5,994 nt of DNA from Gammaproteobacteria bacterium (GTDB lineage: Bacteria > Pseudomonadota > Gammaproteobacteria > Enterobacterales > Alteromonadaceae): the NCBI GenBank assembly GCA_027484495.1, contig JAIXSW010000365.1, forward strand, positions 1 through 5,994, read 5' to 3'. The notes below the pieces were generated by a model that saw only the letters and a program-made list of their open reading frames with translations, ran no database searches and was not told the DNA's origin. Of the stretch, positions 5,994 to 5,994 are shown one piece after another. The translations under genes and the position numbers were made by a program. Positions within the stretch are counted from its first letter, which is position 1. The number at the start of each line of letters is the position of its first letter.

Positions 5994-5994
5994 A

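Noticed and set aside
1..5994. CRISPR arrays, tRNA or rRNA genes, phage or defence genes
   Set aside because: None is visible. Outside the four genes only short intergenic stretches remain, and these are accounted for above.

Overview
The window looks like chromosomal DNA of a free-living gammaproteobacterium. The reasons are a two-component pair that matches enterobacterial CpxR and CpxA along its length, and an intergenic repeat with the termini of the ERIC family. My guess, from general sequence character only, is an Alteromonadales/Chromatiaceae type such as Rheinheimera or a relative. All four genes lie on the minus strand, so the biological order runs from right to left.

Region by region in transcription order: (1) 5981-5487 is a stand-alone peroxiredoxin of the Prx5 type with a good Shine-Dalgarno at the window edge. 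(2) 5486-5412 is a 75-base gap holding a weak terminator candidate, a 7+7 dyad (GGGACAA/TTGTCCC) and a sigma70-like promoter whose -35 lies in the dyad. (3) 5411-2415 is a large inner-membrane c-di-GMP protein, MASE1-PAS-PAS-GGDEF-EAL, with both catalytic signatures intact and a degenerate inhibitory site. (4) 2414-2158 is the longest non-coding stretch. It contains a 141-bp ERIC-like palindromic element, a broken second copy directly beside it, and a CpxR-box-like site spanning the element's edge. (5) 2157-1465 and 1458-52 are a cpxR-cpxA operon with a 6-base gap. (6) 51-1 holds two copies of a 20-bp tandem repeat running off the left edge.

The CpxA-like kinase is expected to sense envelope stress and phosphorylate the CpxR-like regulator. 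The site GTATA-N5-GTAAA in front of cpxR suggests autoregulation. The c-di-GMP enzyme and the peroxiredoxin are separate transcription units on the evidence here. Nothing in the sequence shows a functional link between them and Cpx beyond adjacency.

I found no clearly new system. The most interesting points are the ERIC-like element whose end supplies half of the candidate CpxR site, its truncated neighbour that ends at the stop codon of the c-di-GMP gene, and a 15-bp tandem repeat inside cpxA that encodes a proline-rich membrane-proximal linker.
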